A DNA stretch of 20,396 bases, taken from Opitutia bacterium (GTDB lineage: Bacteria; Verrucomicrobiota; Verrucomicrobiia; Opitutales; Seribacteraceae). This document shows, in pieces, positions 1 to 7,532 of this stretch (the first letter of the stretch is position 1; every line of letters starts with the position of its first letter). Made by a program: the position numbers and the translations under genes. Where the stretch lies: positions 1 through 20,396 of the forward strand of contig JABGUO010000270.1 of NCBI GenBank assembly GCA_018646565.1. Direction: 5' to 3'. Below the pieces are notes generated by a model. That model searched no databases. It had not been told where the DNA came from and worked only from the letters and a program-made list of their open reading frames with translations.

Positions 1-474
1 AACCACATGATAACTATGAACGAAATAAAATTGATCACCATCCTCTAGTCCAATTCGAATTGGATGCTGTCGTACATTTTCCCATTGTACGGAATTCCAA
101 CCCATATGAGGAATTTTTAGTTTCCTCTCCAAGGAAAATTTTTGCACATATCCAGGGAACAAGGCTAGCCCTGGCAACTCTCCCTCCTCTGACTTCTCAA
201 AAAGCACTTGCAGACCCAAGCAAACTCCCAGAAATGGCTTTCCCGAGGAAACCCACTCCTGAATTGCGGATGCAAGGCCCGTTTGATTTAAAGCCGCCAT
301 ACACTGATCAAAAGTTCCTTGCCCCGGGAAAACGAGGGCATCAATTTCTTCAAGACCTTCGGGGGTTTGTAAAACGCGAACTCTTGCACCCAAATATTCG
401 AATGCCTTTACCACACTTCTCAAGTTTCCAGTCCCATAGTCAACCACACCGACTGTGTGACAATCAATTGCCAT
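1..474 (-). CDS. hisH: Imidazole glycerol phosphate synthase, glutamine amidotransferase subunit HisH (3' end cut by window edge)
   Basis: Glutaminase subunit of IGP synthase: it releases ammonia from glutamine and channels it to HisF, which forms imidazole glycerol phosphate and AICAR in histidine synthesis. I translated the minus strand from the ATG at 474; the frame stays open for 158 codons to base 1. Visible class I amidotransferase features are the N-terminal VDYGTGNLRSV (about residues 11-21), the nucleophile Cys85 in GVCLGLQ, IPHMGWN, and the strand FYFVHSYHV at the edge. The distal catalytic His/Glu pair lies beyond the window; the family is usually about 200 aa. The oxyanion-strand motif reads PGQG where PGVG is usual. 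The start lies 9 bp after the hisB stop, so the genes are co-transcribed. Seven residues precede the usual start region, so a slightly later start is possible. Confidence 0.95.
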   Translation of the reverse strand, partial: MAIDCHTVGVVDYGTGNLRSVVKAFEYLGARVRVLQTPEGLEEIDALVFPGQGTFDQCMAALNQTGLASAIQEWVSSGKPFLGVCLGLQVLFEKSEEGELPGLALFPGYVQKFSLERKLKIPHMGWNSVQWENVRQHPIRIGLEDGDQFYFVHSYHVV

Positions 475-483
475 GAGAATCAA

Positions 484-1086
484 TTAGGAAGACAGGGTGC
501 CCTTAGTAGAAGGAACTCCGCCATTTAATCTCGGTTCTAAAATAGTTGCCTGATCTAAAGCTTTGGCAAAGCCTTTGAACATTGCTTCTGCGACATGGTG
601 TGGTTCCTGTCCATGTTCCAAACGAATATGTAAATTACACCCTGCTTCATTAGCAAAGGCTTGAAAAAATTCTTTGAATAATTGAATATTGAAATCTCGA
701 ACCATCGAAATTGGGAGGAGAGCGTCGAAAACAAGAAATGCACGATTACTTAAATCAAGCGCAACTGTTATTAATGTTTCATCCATGGGCAGAACAAAAA
801 AACCATAACGTTTGATTCCCGCTTTTTCTCCCAATGCTAATTTAAATGCTTGGCCTAAAGTGATACCCATATCTTCGACAAGATGATGGTAATCGATATC
901 GATATCACCCGTGGCTTTAATTTTTAAATCAAAAAAACCATGCTTCGAAAACAACTGAAGCATGTGGTCTAAAAATGGAATACCAGTTGCAATTTCATTC
1001 TTCCCTTCTCCATCCAACTTTAATGAAACCTCAATTTGAGTTTCATTTGTATTTCTTGTTAATTCTGCTGTTCGACTAGTTTCCAT
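484..1086 (-). CDS. hisB: Imidazoleglycerol-phosphate dehydratase (monofunctional HisB)
   Basis: Dehydrates imidazole glycerol phosphate to imidazole acetol phosphate, the substrate of HisC encoded just upstream. The 200-residue protein has the family's Mn-binding histidine motifs: FLDHML (38-43), DYHHLVED (65-72) and [12 protein letters not shown] (161-172), plus the C-terminal PSTKGTL. The histidinol-phosphatase domain fused to HisB in enterobacteria is absent, so this is the short, monofunctional type and the phosphatase must be elsewhere. The ATG at 1086 is the only start that preserves the conserved N-terminus, and it makes the gene overlap the end of hisC by 28 bp, indicating translational coupling. 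No Shine-Dalgarno sequence precedes it. Confidence 0.97.
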   Translation of the reverse strand: METSRTAELTRNTNETQIEVSLKLDGEGKNEIATGIPFLDHMLQLFSKHGFFDLKIKATGDIDIDYHHLVEDMGITLGQAFKLALGEKAGIKRYGFFVLPMDETLITVALDLSNRAFLVFDALLPISMVRDFNIQLFKEFFQAFANEAGCNLHIRLEHGQEPHHVAEAMFKGFAKALDQATILEPRLNGGVPSTKGTLSS

Positions 1087-2156
1087 TTACTTAACAAATT
1101 AATTACAATATCCATTTCTTCGTCTTTGCCAATACTGATTCGTAAAAACGAAGAGGTTAATTCACTTGAAGGAAAATATCGAACAAACACATTATTGTCG
1201 CTCAAAAATTGATACAGTGCTTGAGCAGTTTCCTTCCCATGATTCCCTTTCGAATCAACAGGTCGAGTGAATAAAAAATTGGTTCCACTTGAATAGGTAG
1301 TCCATTGCCACTCTAAAAAGGTTTGATAAACAAACTCACGGGTCGAGATAATTTTCTGAGTGATCTTCTCAAAATATCTGCGGTCCTGTAAGGCAACTTG
1401 AGCAATAAATTGAGCAATTCGATCTACATTGTAAACTTCTCTCGCCTTGTTGAGTGTAGCAATAATTTCCTTACTTGCGACAGCATAACCAACCCTCAGA
1501 CCAGCAAGGGAATATGATTTTGATAAGGTTCTAGTTATGATTACATTCTCGCTCTCGTTTAATAAAGGCAGTGCATTTGTGGGTGCAAAATCTGCATATG
1601 CTTCATCAATTACAAGTATTCCCAGATACTTTTGAAGGATTGTAGAAAATATCAGATTTTCGTAAATCCTTCCAGTAGGTGCATGCGGGCTAGTTAAAAA
1701 AAACAAATTGCATCCCGAGTCAGCAATTATTTCAGAATCAATCTCGAAGCTTTCATTTTGAAAGGGATACTTTATTACTTTTGCTCCCTGTAATGAGCCC
1801 AAAACTTCATACAAGGAATAACTTGGATCAAGCATTCCGATCGATTTCGACGAATCTGAAAAACAGCGAACGCAAAGATTTAAAATATCATCTGATCCAT
1901 TACCCACAATAATTTGATCGGGATGAACATTGTGTAAGTTGGCTATTGTTTCTCTTAAATCGCTTGATGACGAGTTAGGGTAACGATGAAGTTCGTTTAC
2001 TTGAGTAACAATTAACTCAGATATTTTGGGGGTAGGGGGGTAGGGATTTTCATTTGTATTAAGCTTAATTATTCGTTCAGAAATAACGGGCTGTTTACCC
2101 GGGATGTAGGGTTTGTGCTTACAAATAGAGTGGGCGGTAAGGTCTTGAACTGACAT
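1059..2156 (-). CDS. hisC: Histidinol-phosphate aminotransferase
   Basis: PLP-dependent class I/II aminotransferase that converts imidazole acetol phosphate and glutamate to histidinol phosphate. At 365 aa it has the normal family length. Landmarks: NTNENPYPP near residue 33, [10 protein letters not shown] (85-94), DEAYADF (184-190) and the PLP-lysine region [15 protein letters not shown], with Lys213 as the Schiff-base residue. One oddity is TSPHAPTG (155-162), where the enterobacterial enzyme reads SPNNPTG: both asparagines are changed, including the one aligned with the residue that contacts the PLP phenol oxygen in aspartate aminotransferase. Codons for residues about 38-44 make a G-rich run on the opposite strand (2028-2045). 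It lies 17 bp after hisD and overlaps hisB by 28 bp. Confidence 0.96.
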   Translation of the reverse strand: MSVQDLTAHSICKHKPYIPGKQPVISERIIKLNTNENPYPPTPKISELIVTQVNELHRYPNSSSSDLRETIANLHNVHPDQIIVGNGSDDILNLCVRCFSDSSKSIGMLDPSYSLYEVLGSLQGAKVIKYPFQNESFEIDSEIIADSGCNLFFLTSPHAPTGRIYENLIFSTILQKYLGILVIDEAYADFAPTNALPLLNESENVIITRTLSKSYSLAGLRVGYAVASKEIIATLNKAREVYNVDRIAQFIAQVALQDRRYFEKITQKIISTREFVYQTFLEWQWTTYSSGTNFLFTRPVDSKGNHGKETAQALYQFLSDNNVFVRYFPSSELTSSFLRISIGKDEEMDIVINLLSKWKLVEQQN

Positions 2157-2173
2157 TATTGGAAATTATTCGA

Positions 2174-3469
2174 CTACAGCCTAATTGAATAAGATTTTCC
2201 ATGCCCATCCAACTGTTCCATTTCAGAAAAAACTGTCACTGCCTTCTTTGCCCGGATCGCTGACTTCTTATCATACTGAATAAAACTCGAACGCCTTAAA
2301 AAATCTTGTAGTCTCAAACCCGAAGAAAATCTGGATGAACGGCCAGTTGGTAGCACATGACTTGGACCAGCAATAAAATCCCCCAAAGTAGTTGCGGTTT
2401 CATGACCTAGCAGAAATGCACCCGCCGTTGTTATATGGTCGGTTAAATAGCCAATGTGCTCATCTGCAACTTGAAGTTCTAAATGTTCGGGAGCAATGTA
2501 GTTAGCAACTTCTGAGATTCTCTTAAAGCTAGGAAGATAAATCGACATGAAACCTCGCTCTAAAACACCAGCAACCGCTTGCTTATGGGTAAGATCCTGA
2601 AGTTGAGTTTTTATTTCAGAAACGATCTTATCAAAGTGGCTCTTTTCCGAAAAAAGTAAGAATATTTTTTCCTTTCCAGATCCATGTTCAGCTTGGGATA
2701 AGAGGGCAGCAGCTACAAAAGCGGGATTAGATGAAGAATCTGCGATAATCATTACCTCGCTCGGACCCGGTAACAGGTCAATTCCAACTATACCAAAAAC
2801 TTGCCTCTTCGCTTCGTTAACAAATGCATTCCCGGGTCCATAAATTTTATCAACTGCAGGAATTGTATCTGTACCATAAGCTAATGCACCAATTGCTTGT
2901 GCCCCCCCCACTTTATAAATTTCATCGACTCCAAGCAGTTCTAAAGCGGCAAGCATTTGAGGTGCAATTTTACCCTCTGAATCTGGCGGAGTAACCACCG
3001 CAATCTCTTTTACTTTTGCAACATTTGCAATTGTAACTGTCATAATAACAGTTGAGATTAACGGAACATTTCCCCCGGGCACATAAATTCCAACTCGATT
3101 AATGGGATAAAATTTTTCGCCTACTTTTGCTCCATGATTATTAGATGTGCTCCAATTTTCTGGAATACTTCTTTCATGAAACAAAGAAACATTTTCGATC
3201 GCTTCTAATATACTTTCTCGCTCTAAAACGGTGAGTTTTGACTTTGCCTCTTCTAACTCGTTTTTTGTTACCTTAATTTCATTCTGACTAAGTTTTGCAT
3301 GATCGTATTTGAGAGTTTTTTCAAGCATCGCGGTATCACCGCTTTTGCGAATTTCATGTAATATTTCCGAAACTGTGTCCTTGACGGTTTGATCAGTTTG
3401 CGACGCTGTGCAAAACTCTGTAAGACGATCTTCAAGATCGCTCACATCATTCAAAAAACTAGTAATCAT
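2174..3469 (-). CDS. hisD: Histidinol dehydrogenase
   Basis: Zinc enzyme that oxidises L-histidinol to L-histidine in two NAD-dependent steps, the end of the pathway. The 431-residue sequence carries YVPGGNVPLIST (129-140), the nucleotide-site region GPGNAFVNEAK (211-221), LLPGPSEVM (232-240), zinc ligands Gln259 and His262 in SQAEHG, catalytic Glu328-His329 in APEHLEL, Asp364 in LGDF and His423 near the C-terminus, all matching the E. coli pattern. The usual Asp after AEH is Gly here. A run of eight G on the coding strand (2902-2909) encodes Gly188-Gly189. The stop is TAG, unlike most neighbours. Gaps to guaA and hisC are 17 bp each, so it is a middle gene of the operon. Confidence 0.97.
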   Translation of the reverse strand: MITSFLNDVSDLEDRLTEFCTASQTDQTVKDTVSEILHEIRKSGDTAMLEKTLKYDHAKLSQNEIKVTKNELEEAKSKLTVLERESILEAIENVSLFHERSIPENWSTSNNHGAKVGEKFYPINRVGIYVPGGNVPLISTVIMTVTIANVAKVKEIAVVTPPDSEGKIAPQMLAALELLGVDEIYKVGGAQAIGALAYGTDTIPAVDKIYGPGNAFVNEAKRQVFGIVGIDLLPGPSEVMIIADSSSNPAFVAAALLSQAEHGSGKEKIFLLFSEKSHFDKIVSEIKTQLQDLTHKQAVAGVLERGFMSIYLPSFKRISEVANYIAPEHLELQVADEHIGYLTDHITTAGAFLLGHETATTLGDFIAGPSHVLPTGRSSRFSSGLRLQDFLRRSSFIQYDKKSAIRAKKAVTVFSEMEQLDGHGKSYSIRL

Positions 3470-3486
3470 TTAGGTGAGATTTAAGT

Positions 3487-5025
3487 TTATTCCCACTCAA
3501 TAGTGCTAGGTGGTTTTGAACTAATATCATATACCACTCGATTGGCACCCTTTACCTCATTGATAATTCGATTTGAAACTTTTCTTAAAAGTTTATCTGG
3601 TAATTCAGCCCAATCTGCTGTCATTGCATCGCTACTAGTAACTGCTCGAAGAGAAATCACGTTTTCATAAGTTCTCTCATCTCCCATTACTCCGACACTC
3701 CGAACGGGAAGAAAAACACAAAATGCCTGCCAAAGTTTATGATACCAACCCGAGCTATGCAGTTCATCAATAAAGATGGAATCCGCTTCTCTTAAAACCC
3801 TAAGATTATTTGAATTGATCGACCCTACTACCCTTACTCCTAAGCCGGGCCCCGGAAAAGGATGTCGCATGAGAACATTTTCAGTCAAACCAAGAGCACG
3901 ACCCAGATTACGAACTTCGTCTTTGAACAATTCCCTTAAGGGCTCAAGTAAGGACAATTTCATTTTCTTTGGCAATCCACCTACATTGTGGTGACTCTTG
4001 ATCAATGATGCAGGATTACCGGCAATGGGAACACTTTCAATCACATCTGGGTATAAGGTACCTTGGGCCAAAAAATCGACATCTCCTAGCTTCTTCACTT
4101 CCTTATCAAAGACTTCGATGAAAGTTTTGCCTATAATTTTCCGCTTCTTTTCAGGATCAGTAACTCCCTTGAGCTTCTTCAGAAACAAACTACCGGCCAG
4201 AGCAACTTTGAGCTTACCGGGTATGTGATTTTTGAAAAGTTTCTTAACTTGGTCCCTTTCATTTAATCTGAGTAATCCATTATCAACAAAAATACAGGTA
4301 AGTTGATCCCCTATCGCACGATGAATAAGAGCAGCTGCAACAGACGAATCAACTCCTCCGCTAAGGCCAAGAATAACTTTTTTGTTTCCAACTTTATTTT
4401 TTATTTCGTCAATCGCACTTTGAGTAAAATCCTCCATATCCCAATCGCATTTACACTTACAGATTGTAACAAGAAAGTTTCTAATAATTTCATTTCCCTT
4501 CTCTGAATGCTCTACTTCAGGGTGAAATTGCAAACCATAAAACTTTCTAGTCGGATCTTCGATAGAGGCAAAGTTCGAATTCTCAGTTTGAGCTAAAGCC
4601 TTAAAACCCCTAGGCATTTTTACTAGGCAATCGCCATGGGAATTCCAAACCGTGAGTTGAGTTGGCAAATCCTTGAATAATAAACCCTTCCTCAACACCT
4701 TCAATTTTCCTCTGCCGTATTCTCGATGATTACTGTTTTTAACCACACCTCCCAGCATTTTTCCCATTAATTGTAGCCCATAACAAATTCCTAATATGGG
4801 AATTCCTAATGAAAATATTTCCGCTTTAGGCTTGGGTGAGCCTTTTGCCAAAACGCTTGCAGGTCCACCAGATAAAACAATACCAACCGGTCTTAGCTTT
4901 TTAATGTCTCCAATCTTAGTATTAAAAGGTAGTACCTTTGAATAAACATTTGCCTCACGTATTCGTCTCGCAATTACTTGAGTATATTGGGAACCAAAAT
5001 CTAGAACTATGATTGTTTGTGGCAT
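3487..5025 (-). CDS. guaA: GMP synthase (glutamine-hydrolysing)
   Basis: Converts XMP to GMP with ATP and glutamine, the last step of guanine nucleotide synthesis. Three parts are visible in 512 aa. The N-terminal class I glutaminase has Cys81 in GICYGLQ and the His168/Glu170 pair in LQFHPEVEH. The ATP pyrophosphatase domain has the P-loop SGGVDSS at 222-228. The C-terminal dimerisation and XMP-binding domain has [12 protein letters not shown] and ends in the usual STIEWE. All catalytic residues are present. It is the first gene of a unit continuing into hisD, hisC, hisB and hisH, and starts 159 bp after rplQ. The nine bases from -8 to the A of the ATG read ACCTCCTTA, the anti-Shine-Dalgarno sequence rather than a ribosome-binding site. 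Confidence 0.98.
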   Translation of the reverse strand: MPQTIIVLDFGSQYTQVIARRIREANVYSKVLPFNTKIGDIKKLRPVGIVLSGGPASVLAKGSPKPKAEIFSLGIPILGICYGLQLMGKMLGGVVKNSNHREYGRGKLKVLRKGLLFKDLPTQLTVWNSHGDCLVKMPRGFKALAQTENSNFASIEDPTRKFYGLQFHPEVEHSEKGNEIIRNFLVTICKCKCDWDMEDFTQSAIDEIKNKVGNKKVILGLSGGVDSSVAAALIHRAIGDQLTCIFVDNGLLRLNERDQVKKLFKNHIPGKLKVALAGSLFLKKLKGVTDPEKKRKIIGKTFIEVFDKEVKKLGDVDFLAQGTLYPDVIESVPIAGNPASLIKSHHNVGGLPKKMKLSLLEPLRELFKDEVRNLGRALGLTENVLMRHPFPGPGLGVRVVGSINSNNLRVLREADSIFIDELHSSGWYHKLWQAFCVFLPVRSVGVMGDERTYENVISLRAVTSSDAMTADWAELPDKLLRKVSNRIINEVKGANRVVYDISSKPPSTIEWE

Positions 5026-5033
5026 AAGGAGGT
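5025..5033 (-). promoter_or_regulatory. Anti-Shine-Dalgarno-like sequence at the guaA start
   Basis: The transcript reads ACCUCCUUAUG here, so nine bases match the canonical bacterial 16S rRNA 3' tail (ACCUCCUUA), the last A being the first base of the start codon. This is the complement of a ribosome-binding site and cannot pair with the 16S tail. On the plus strand it is a perfect TAAGGAGGT, but no plus-strand start codon follows at usable spacing. The match is seen directly; any function is unknown and it may be chance. Confidence 0.4.
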
Positions 5034-5080
5034 CTTAAATAGTCATAACGAATGAAATATAAAACATACGAAGCAAAATA

Positions 5081-5086
5081 ATTATA
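5081..5086 (-). promoter_or_regulatory. Candidate -10 box for the guaA-his operon
   Basis: A perfect TATAAT on the minus strand would place transcription start near 5074, giving a leader of roughly 48 nt before the guaA ATG. No good -35 hexamer sits at 16-18 bp; the nearest resemblance, TTGCTA (5108-5113), is 21 bp upstream. AT-rich sequence makes chance matches common, so this is tentative. Its location in the only sizeable gap before guaA supports it. Confidence 0.3.
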
Positions 5087-5108
5087 AAAAAGGATAAGCA
5101 CACCTTTT
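5086..5108 (-). terminator. Weak terminator-like stem-loop with U-tract, downstream of rplQ
   Basis: On the minus strand AAAAGG (5108-5103) can pair with CCTTTT (5093-5088) across a 9-nt loop, and the downstream arm runs on into a total of six T. The stem has only two G-C pairs, so it would be a weak intrinsic terminator. It lies between the last ribosomal operon gene and guaA, where a terminator is expected. Confidence 0.3.
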
Positions 5109-5141
5109 AGCAACACAAACTTACATATGAAGTCTGAAGAG

Positions 5142-5167
5142 GTAGAACCTATGAAATAGAGTTCTAC
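5142..5167 (-). terminator. Stem-loop after rplQ (possible 3' end or processing hairpin)
   Basis: GTAGAAC (5142-5148) pairs with GTTCTAC (5161-5167), and the inner CTAT (5149-5152) pairs with ATAG (5156-5159) around a GAA loop, with one bulged base at 5160: an 11-bp stem starting 17 bp after the rplQ stop. No T-tract follows on either strand, so it is not a classical intrinsic terminator. It could stabilise or terminate the ribosomal-protein mRNA together with the U-tract hairpin at 5086-5108. Confidence 0.4.
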
Positions 5168-5184
5168 AAATCGAAAAATGTTAT

Positions 5185-5832
5185 TTAATCAGGTTTTTTT
5201 TCAGCTGTCTTCTTTTCTTCTACAACTTGATCTTCTTCCTTATCTTTCGATTCTGGTAAATCAATTGTGGATGCTTCTTCTGATGGCTCAACCGTTGTGG
5301 GAGTAGTATCTTCTTCTACAACTGCAGACTCAACTGCTTGTTCGCTAGTTTCGGGGGAATTTTCTTCTTTAGAGGACTCTTCTTCTTTCTCTTCTGGCTT
5401 GGTCTTAGTTTTTTTAGCTGCACGCTTCTTCTTAGGTTTCTTCTTTTGTATTTCTTCTACAAATTCGATGATAGCCATGTCTGCGGCATCACCCAAGCGA
5501 GGAATCGCCAACTTATAAATTCTTGTGTAACCGCCGTTTCGTCCTGAAAATTGTTCCACCAATTCATCAAAAAGCTTTTTAACGGCTGTCTTACTTCTTA
5601 ATCGTGCGATAGCTTGTCTACGAAAATGAACCTTTTTGGCTGCATCGTCAGAAGCATGTGCTTTCTTTGCTAAAGTAATTGCTTTTTCAATTGAAGGACG
5701 TAGGGCACGTGCTTTTGCAAGAGTTGTCTTAATCCGCCCATTATCAATGAGCGAACAAGATAAGTTGGCAATCAAGGAAATTCTATGGGCTGTTTTTACC
5801 CCTAGAAGATGATTGTGTTTTCTATGTCTCAT
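5185..5832 (-). CDS. rplQ: 50S ribosomal protein L17 (bL17) with long charged C-terminal extension
   Basis: Large-subunit protein located near the polypeptide exit tunnel. The N-terminal about 127 residues match the family: MRHRKHNHLLG, SLIDNGRIKTTLAKA, and the closing FSGRNGGYTRIYKL, which normally ends near residue 120-127. Total length is 215 aa, so about 85 residues are added at the C-terminus. These begin with a lysine cluster (KKKPKKKR) and continue as a Glu/Ser/Thr/Pro/Lys-rich stretch with no recognisable fold, probably disordered. It is the last gene of the alpha operon, 22 bp after rpoA, followed by the intergenic hairpins. The extension is in frame with a single terminal TAA, so it is not an obvious frameshift artefact. 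Confidence 0.97.
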   Translation of the reverse strand: MRHRKHNHLLGVKTAHRISLIANLSCSLIDNGRIKTTLAKARALRPSIEKAITLAKKAHASDDAAKKVHFRRQAIARLRSKTAVKKLFDELVEQFSGRNGGYTRIYKLAIPRLGDAADMAIIEFVEEIQKKKPKKKRAAKKTKTKPEEKEEESSKEENSPETSEQAVESAVVEEDTTPTTVEPSEEASTIDLPESKDKEEDQVVEEKKTAEKKPD

Positions 5833-5854
5833 CTTGTTAAATTATAATAGGTTA

Positions 5855-6853
5855 TTAATTGGCAATTGTTTCTAGTAAGCGACTTTCGAATTTCATTCCA
5901 AGCGATAAGCCAAGCTGTTCGAGTTTGGCTTTAATTTCGTTCAGAGATTTTTTTCCAAAGTTGCGATATTTAAGCATTTCTGGTTCAGATTTAGTAGCAA
6001 GTTCTCCAACAGTTACAATATTTGCATTGTTCAGACAGTTGGCTGCACGAACTGAAAGTTCAATTTCGTTAACGCTCATCCCGAGAAGATTCTTTAAACG
6101 ATTCTGTTCTTCGCTTACTTCCTTGGTGTGACTTTCAAATTCAATCTGCTCTTCACTGATTTGATCGAATACATCTAAATGATGTCGAAGTATTGCAGCA
6201 GATTGTTTAAGAGCATCATCAGGCGTAATTCTACCGTCAGTATTTACTTCCAAAATAAGTTTATCGTAATCCGTCATTTGACCAACACGAGTGTTTTGAA
6301 CATCGTATTTAACAAGTTTGACTGGACTAAAAAGAGCATCAACATTAATCATTCCAATAGGCTGACCTTCAATTTTACTGTCTTCACCAAGGCAAAAACC
6401 ACGCCCCACTGAAACAATCATTTCGGCCAAAATGTTTTTCTTACGATCGGTAGTAAGAATCAACTGTTCGGGATTAATAATTTCTATACCTTCCATTGGC
6501 GAGATATCACCCGCTGTAATTTCACCTTCCTTCTCGACATCAAGTGTTAGGGTAACGGGGTCTGCTTTGTGACTAACAATAAGAATCTTTTTAAGATTTA
6601 ACACAATATCTGTTACATCTTCAACAATACCATCCACGCTTTGAAACTCGTGTTGAACACCTTCTAGTTTAATAGAAGAAATAGCGGCACCTTCAATTGA
6701 ACTTAGTAATACTCTACGAAAGGCATTTCCAATGGTGTGACCGTATCCTGATTCAAATGGGTCTGCAATGAACTTAGCGTATTTATCTGTCGCGGTTTCC
6801 TCTTCTTTAATAAGACGGTTAGGTAATTCAAACTTTCCAAGTTTTGTTGCCAT
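5855..6853 (-). CDS. rpoA: DNA-directed RNA polymerase subunit alpha
   Basis: Alpha subunit whose dimer nucleates RNA polymerase assembly and whose C-terminal domain contacts UP elements and activators. At 332 aa it is full length. The N-terminal domain (about 1-235) contains GHTIGNAFRRVLLSSIEGAA (38-57), the core dimer motif. A linker precedes the alpha-CTD (about 255-325), which keeps the DNA-contact residues corresponding to E. coli R265, N268, C269, G296, K298 and S299 (here R269, N272, C273, G300, K302, S303). UP-element recognition is therefore likely intact. It sits between rpsD and rplQ as in the classic alpha operon, with gaps of 35 and 22 bp. The resemblance of the N-terminal motif to PVC-group alpha subunits contributed to my taxonomic guess. 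Confidence 0.98.
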   Translation of the reverse strand: MATKLGKFELPNRLIKEEETATDKYAKFIADPFESGYGHTIGNAFRRVLLSSIEGAAISSIKLEGVQHEFQSVDGIVEDVTDIVLNLKKILIVSHKADPVTLTLDVEKEGEITAGDISPMEGIEIINPEQLILTTDRKKNILAEMIVSVGRGFCLGEDSKIEGQPIGMINVDALFSPVKLVKYDVQNTRVGQMTDYDKLILEVNTDGRITPDDALKQSAAILRHHLDVFDQISEEQIEFESHTKEVSEEQNRLKNLLGMSVNEIELSVRAANCLNNANIVTVGELATKSEPEMLKYRNFGKKSLNEIKAKLEQLGLSLGMKFESRLLETIAN

Positions 6854-6888
6854 GATAATTTTGGGGTTAAATATGTAAAAAAATAAGA

Positions 6889-7497
6889 TTAACGACTATA
6901 AAATTCAACTACCAGTTGAACATTAATACTTTGTTCGAGTTCATCAGATTGCGGGAGACGAGTTACCGTCCCTTGAAGGGAATCTACATTGACTTCGACC
7001 CAAGGTGGAGAAGGATGGTATTGAGAACCTTCTAGATTTTGGGTTGCAACTTGTCGTGAAGATGTCTTTTCACGAACTCCAATTACATCACCGGCAGCAA
7101 CAAAATAGCTAGGTATATCCACTTTTTTACCATTCACTAAAAGGTGCCCATGATTAACAAACTGCCTTGCTGCCTGTCTGGTCTTAGCAAAACCTAGTCG
7201 GTAGACTACATTATCCAATCGTGTTTCTAGCATTGTGAGAAAAGCTTCACCGGTTACGCCCTTCTTACTTTTCGCACGTTCAAACATATTGCGAAATTGC
7301 TTCTCCGTTAAGCCATACATCATCCTCAGCTTTTGCTTTTCAATCAAACCTTGGCCATAATCACTGACTTTTCTGCGAAAAGAAGGACCATGCTGCCCAG
7401 GAGGGTAGGCTCTTCTTTCGAAGGCTTTATTAGCAGGGAACAACGCCATTCCAAATCGGCGATTAATTCTTGTAGTTGGACCGGTATATCGAGACAT
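6889..7497 (-). CDS. rpsD: 30S ribosomal protein S4 (uS4)
   Basis: Primary 16S rRNA binder that organises the 5' domain and lines the mRNA entry channel; in many bacteria also a translational repressor of its own operon. 202 aa, normal length. The N-terminal segment lacks the paired CxxC motifs of zinc-binding S4, so it is the zinc-independent form. Visible landmarks are RRAYPPGQHG (28-37), KLRMMYGLTEKQF (56-68) and the S4 RNA-binding domain (about 92-150) with RLDNVVYRLGFA and HGHLLVNGKKVDIPSY. Gaps of 35 bp on either side separate it from rpsK and rpoA. I see no S4-type pseudoknot in the 33-bp rpsM leader. Confidence 0.98.
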   Translation of the reverse strand: MSRYTGPTTRINRRFGMALFPANKAFERRAYPPGQHGPSFRRKVSDYGQGLIEKQKLRMMYGLTEKQFRNMFERAKSKKGVTGEAFLTMLETRLDNVVYRLGFAKTRQAARQFVNHGHLLVNGKKVDIPSYFVAAGDVIGVREKTSSRQVATQNLEGSQYHPSPPWVEVNVDSLQGTVTRLPQSDELEQSINVQLVVEFYSR

Positions 7498-7532
7498 AAT
7501 AAAATTTTGTTAGATAAAACTGTTAATTAATT

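Noticed and set aside
49..474. HisH PGQG instead of PGVG as an inactivating change
   Set aside because: The oxyanion hole uses the backbone at this position, and Cys85 and the surrounding motifs are intact, so loss of activity is not supported.
60..476. 138-codon open frame on the plus strand at the window start
   Set aside because: It is antisense to hisH, whose minus-strand translation has clear family motifs; the plus-strand protein resembles nothing.
5052..5081. Tiny plus-strand reading frame (MKYKTYEAK) after a perfect plus-strand SD at 5025-5033
   Set aside because: The SD-to-ATG spacing of about 19 nt is too long and nine codons give no coding signal.
5026..5184. Riboswitch (purine type) in the guaA leader
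   Set aside because: I looked for the conserved purine-riboswitch core and hairpin arrangement and could not find it; only simple stem-loops are present.
5267..5547. Plus-strand open frames rich in Ser or Phe opposite rplQ
   Set aside because: They are by-products of the Glu/Lys-rich low-complexity codons of the L17 tail read on the other strand.
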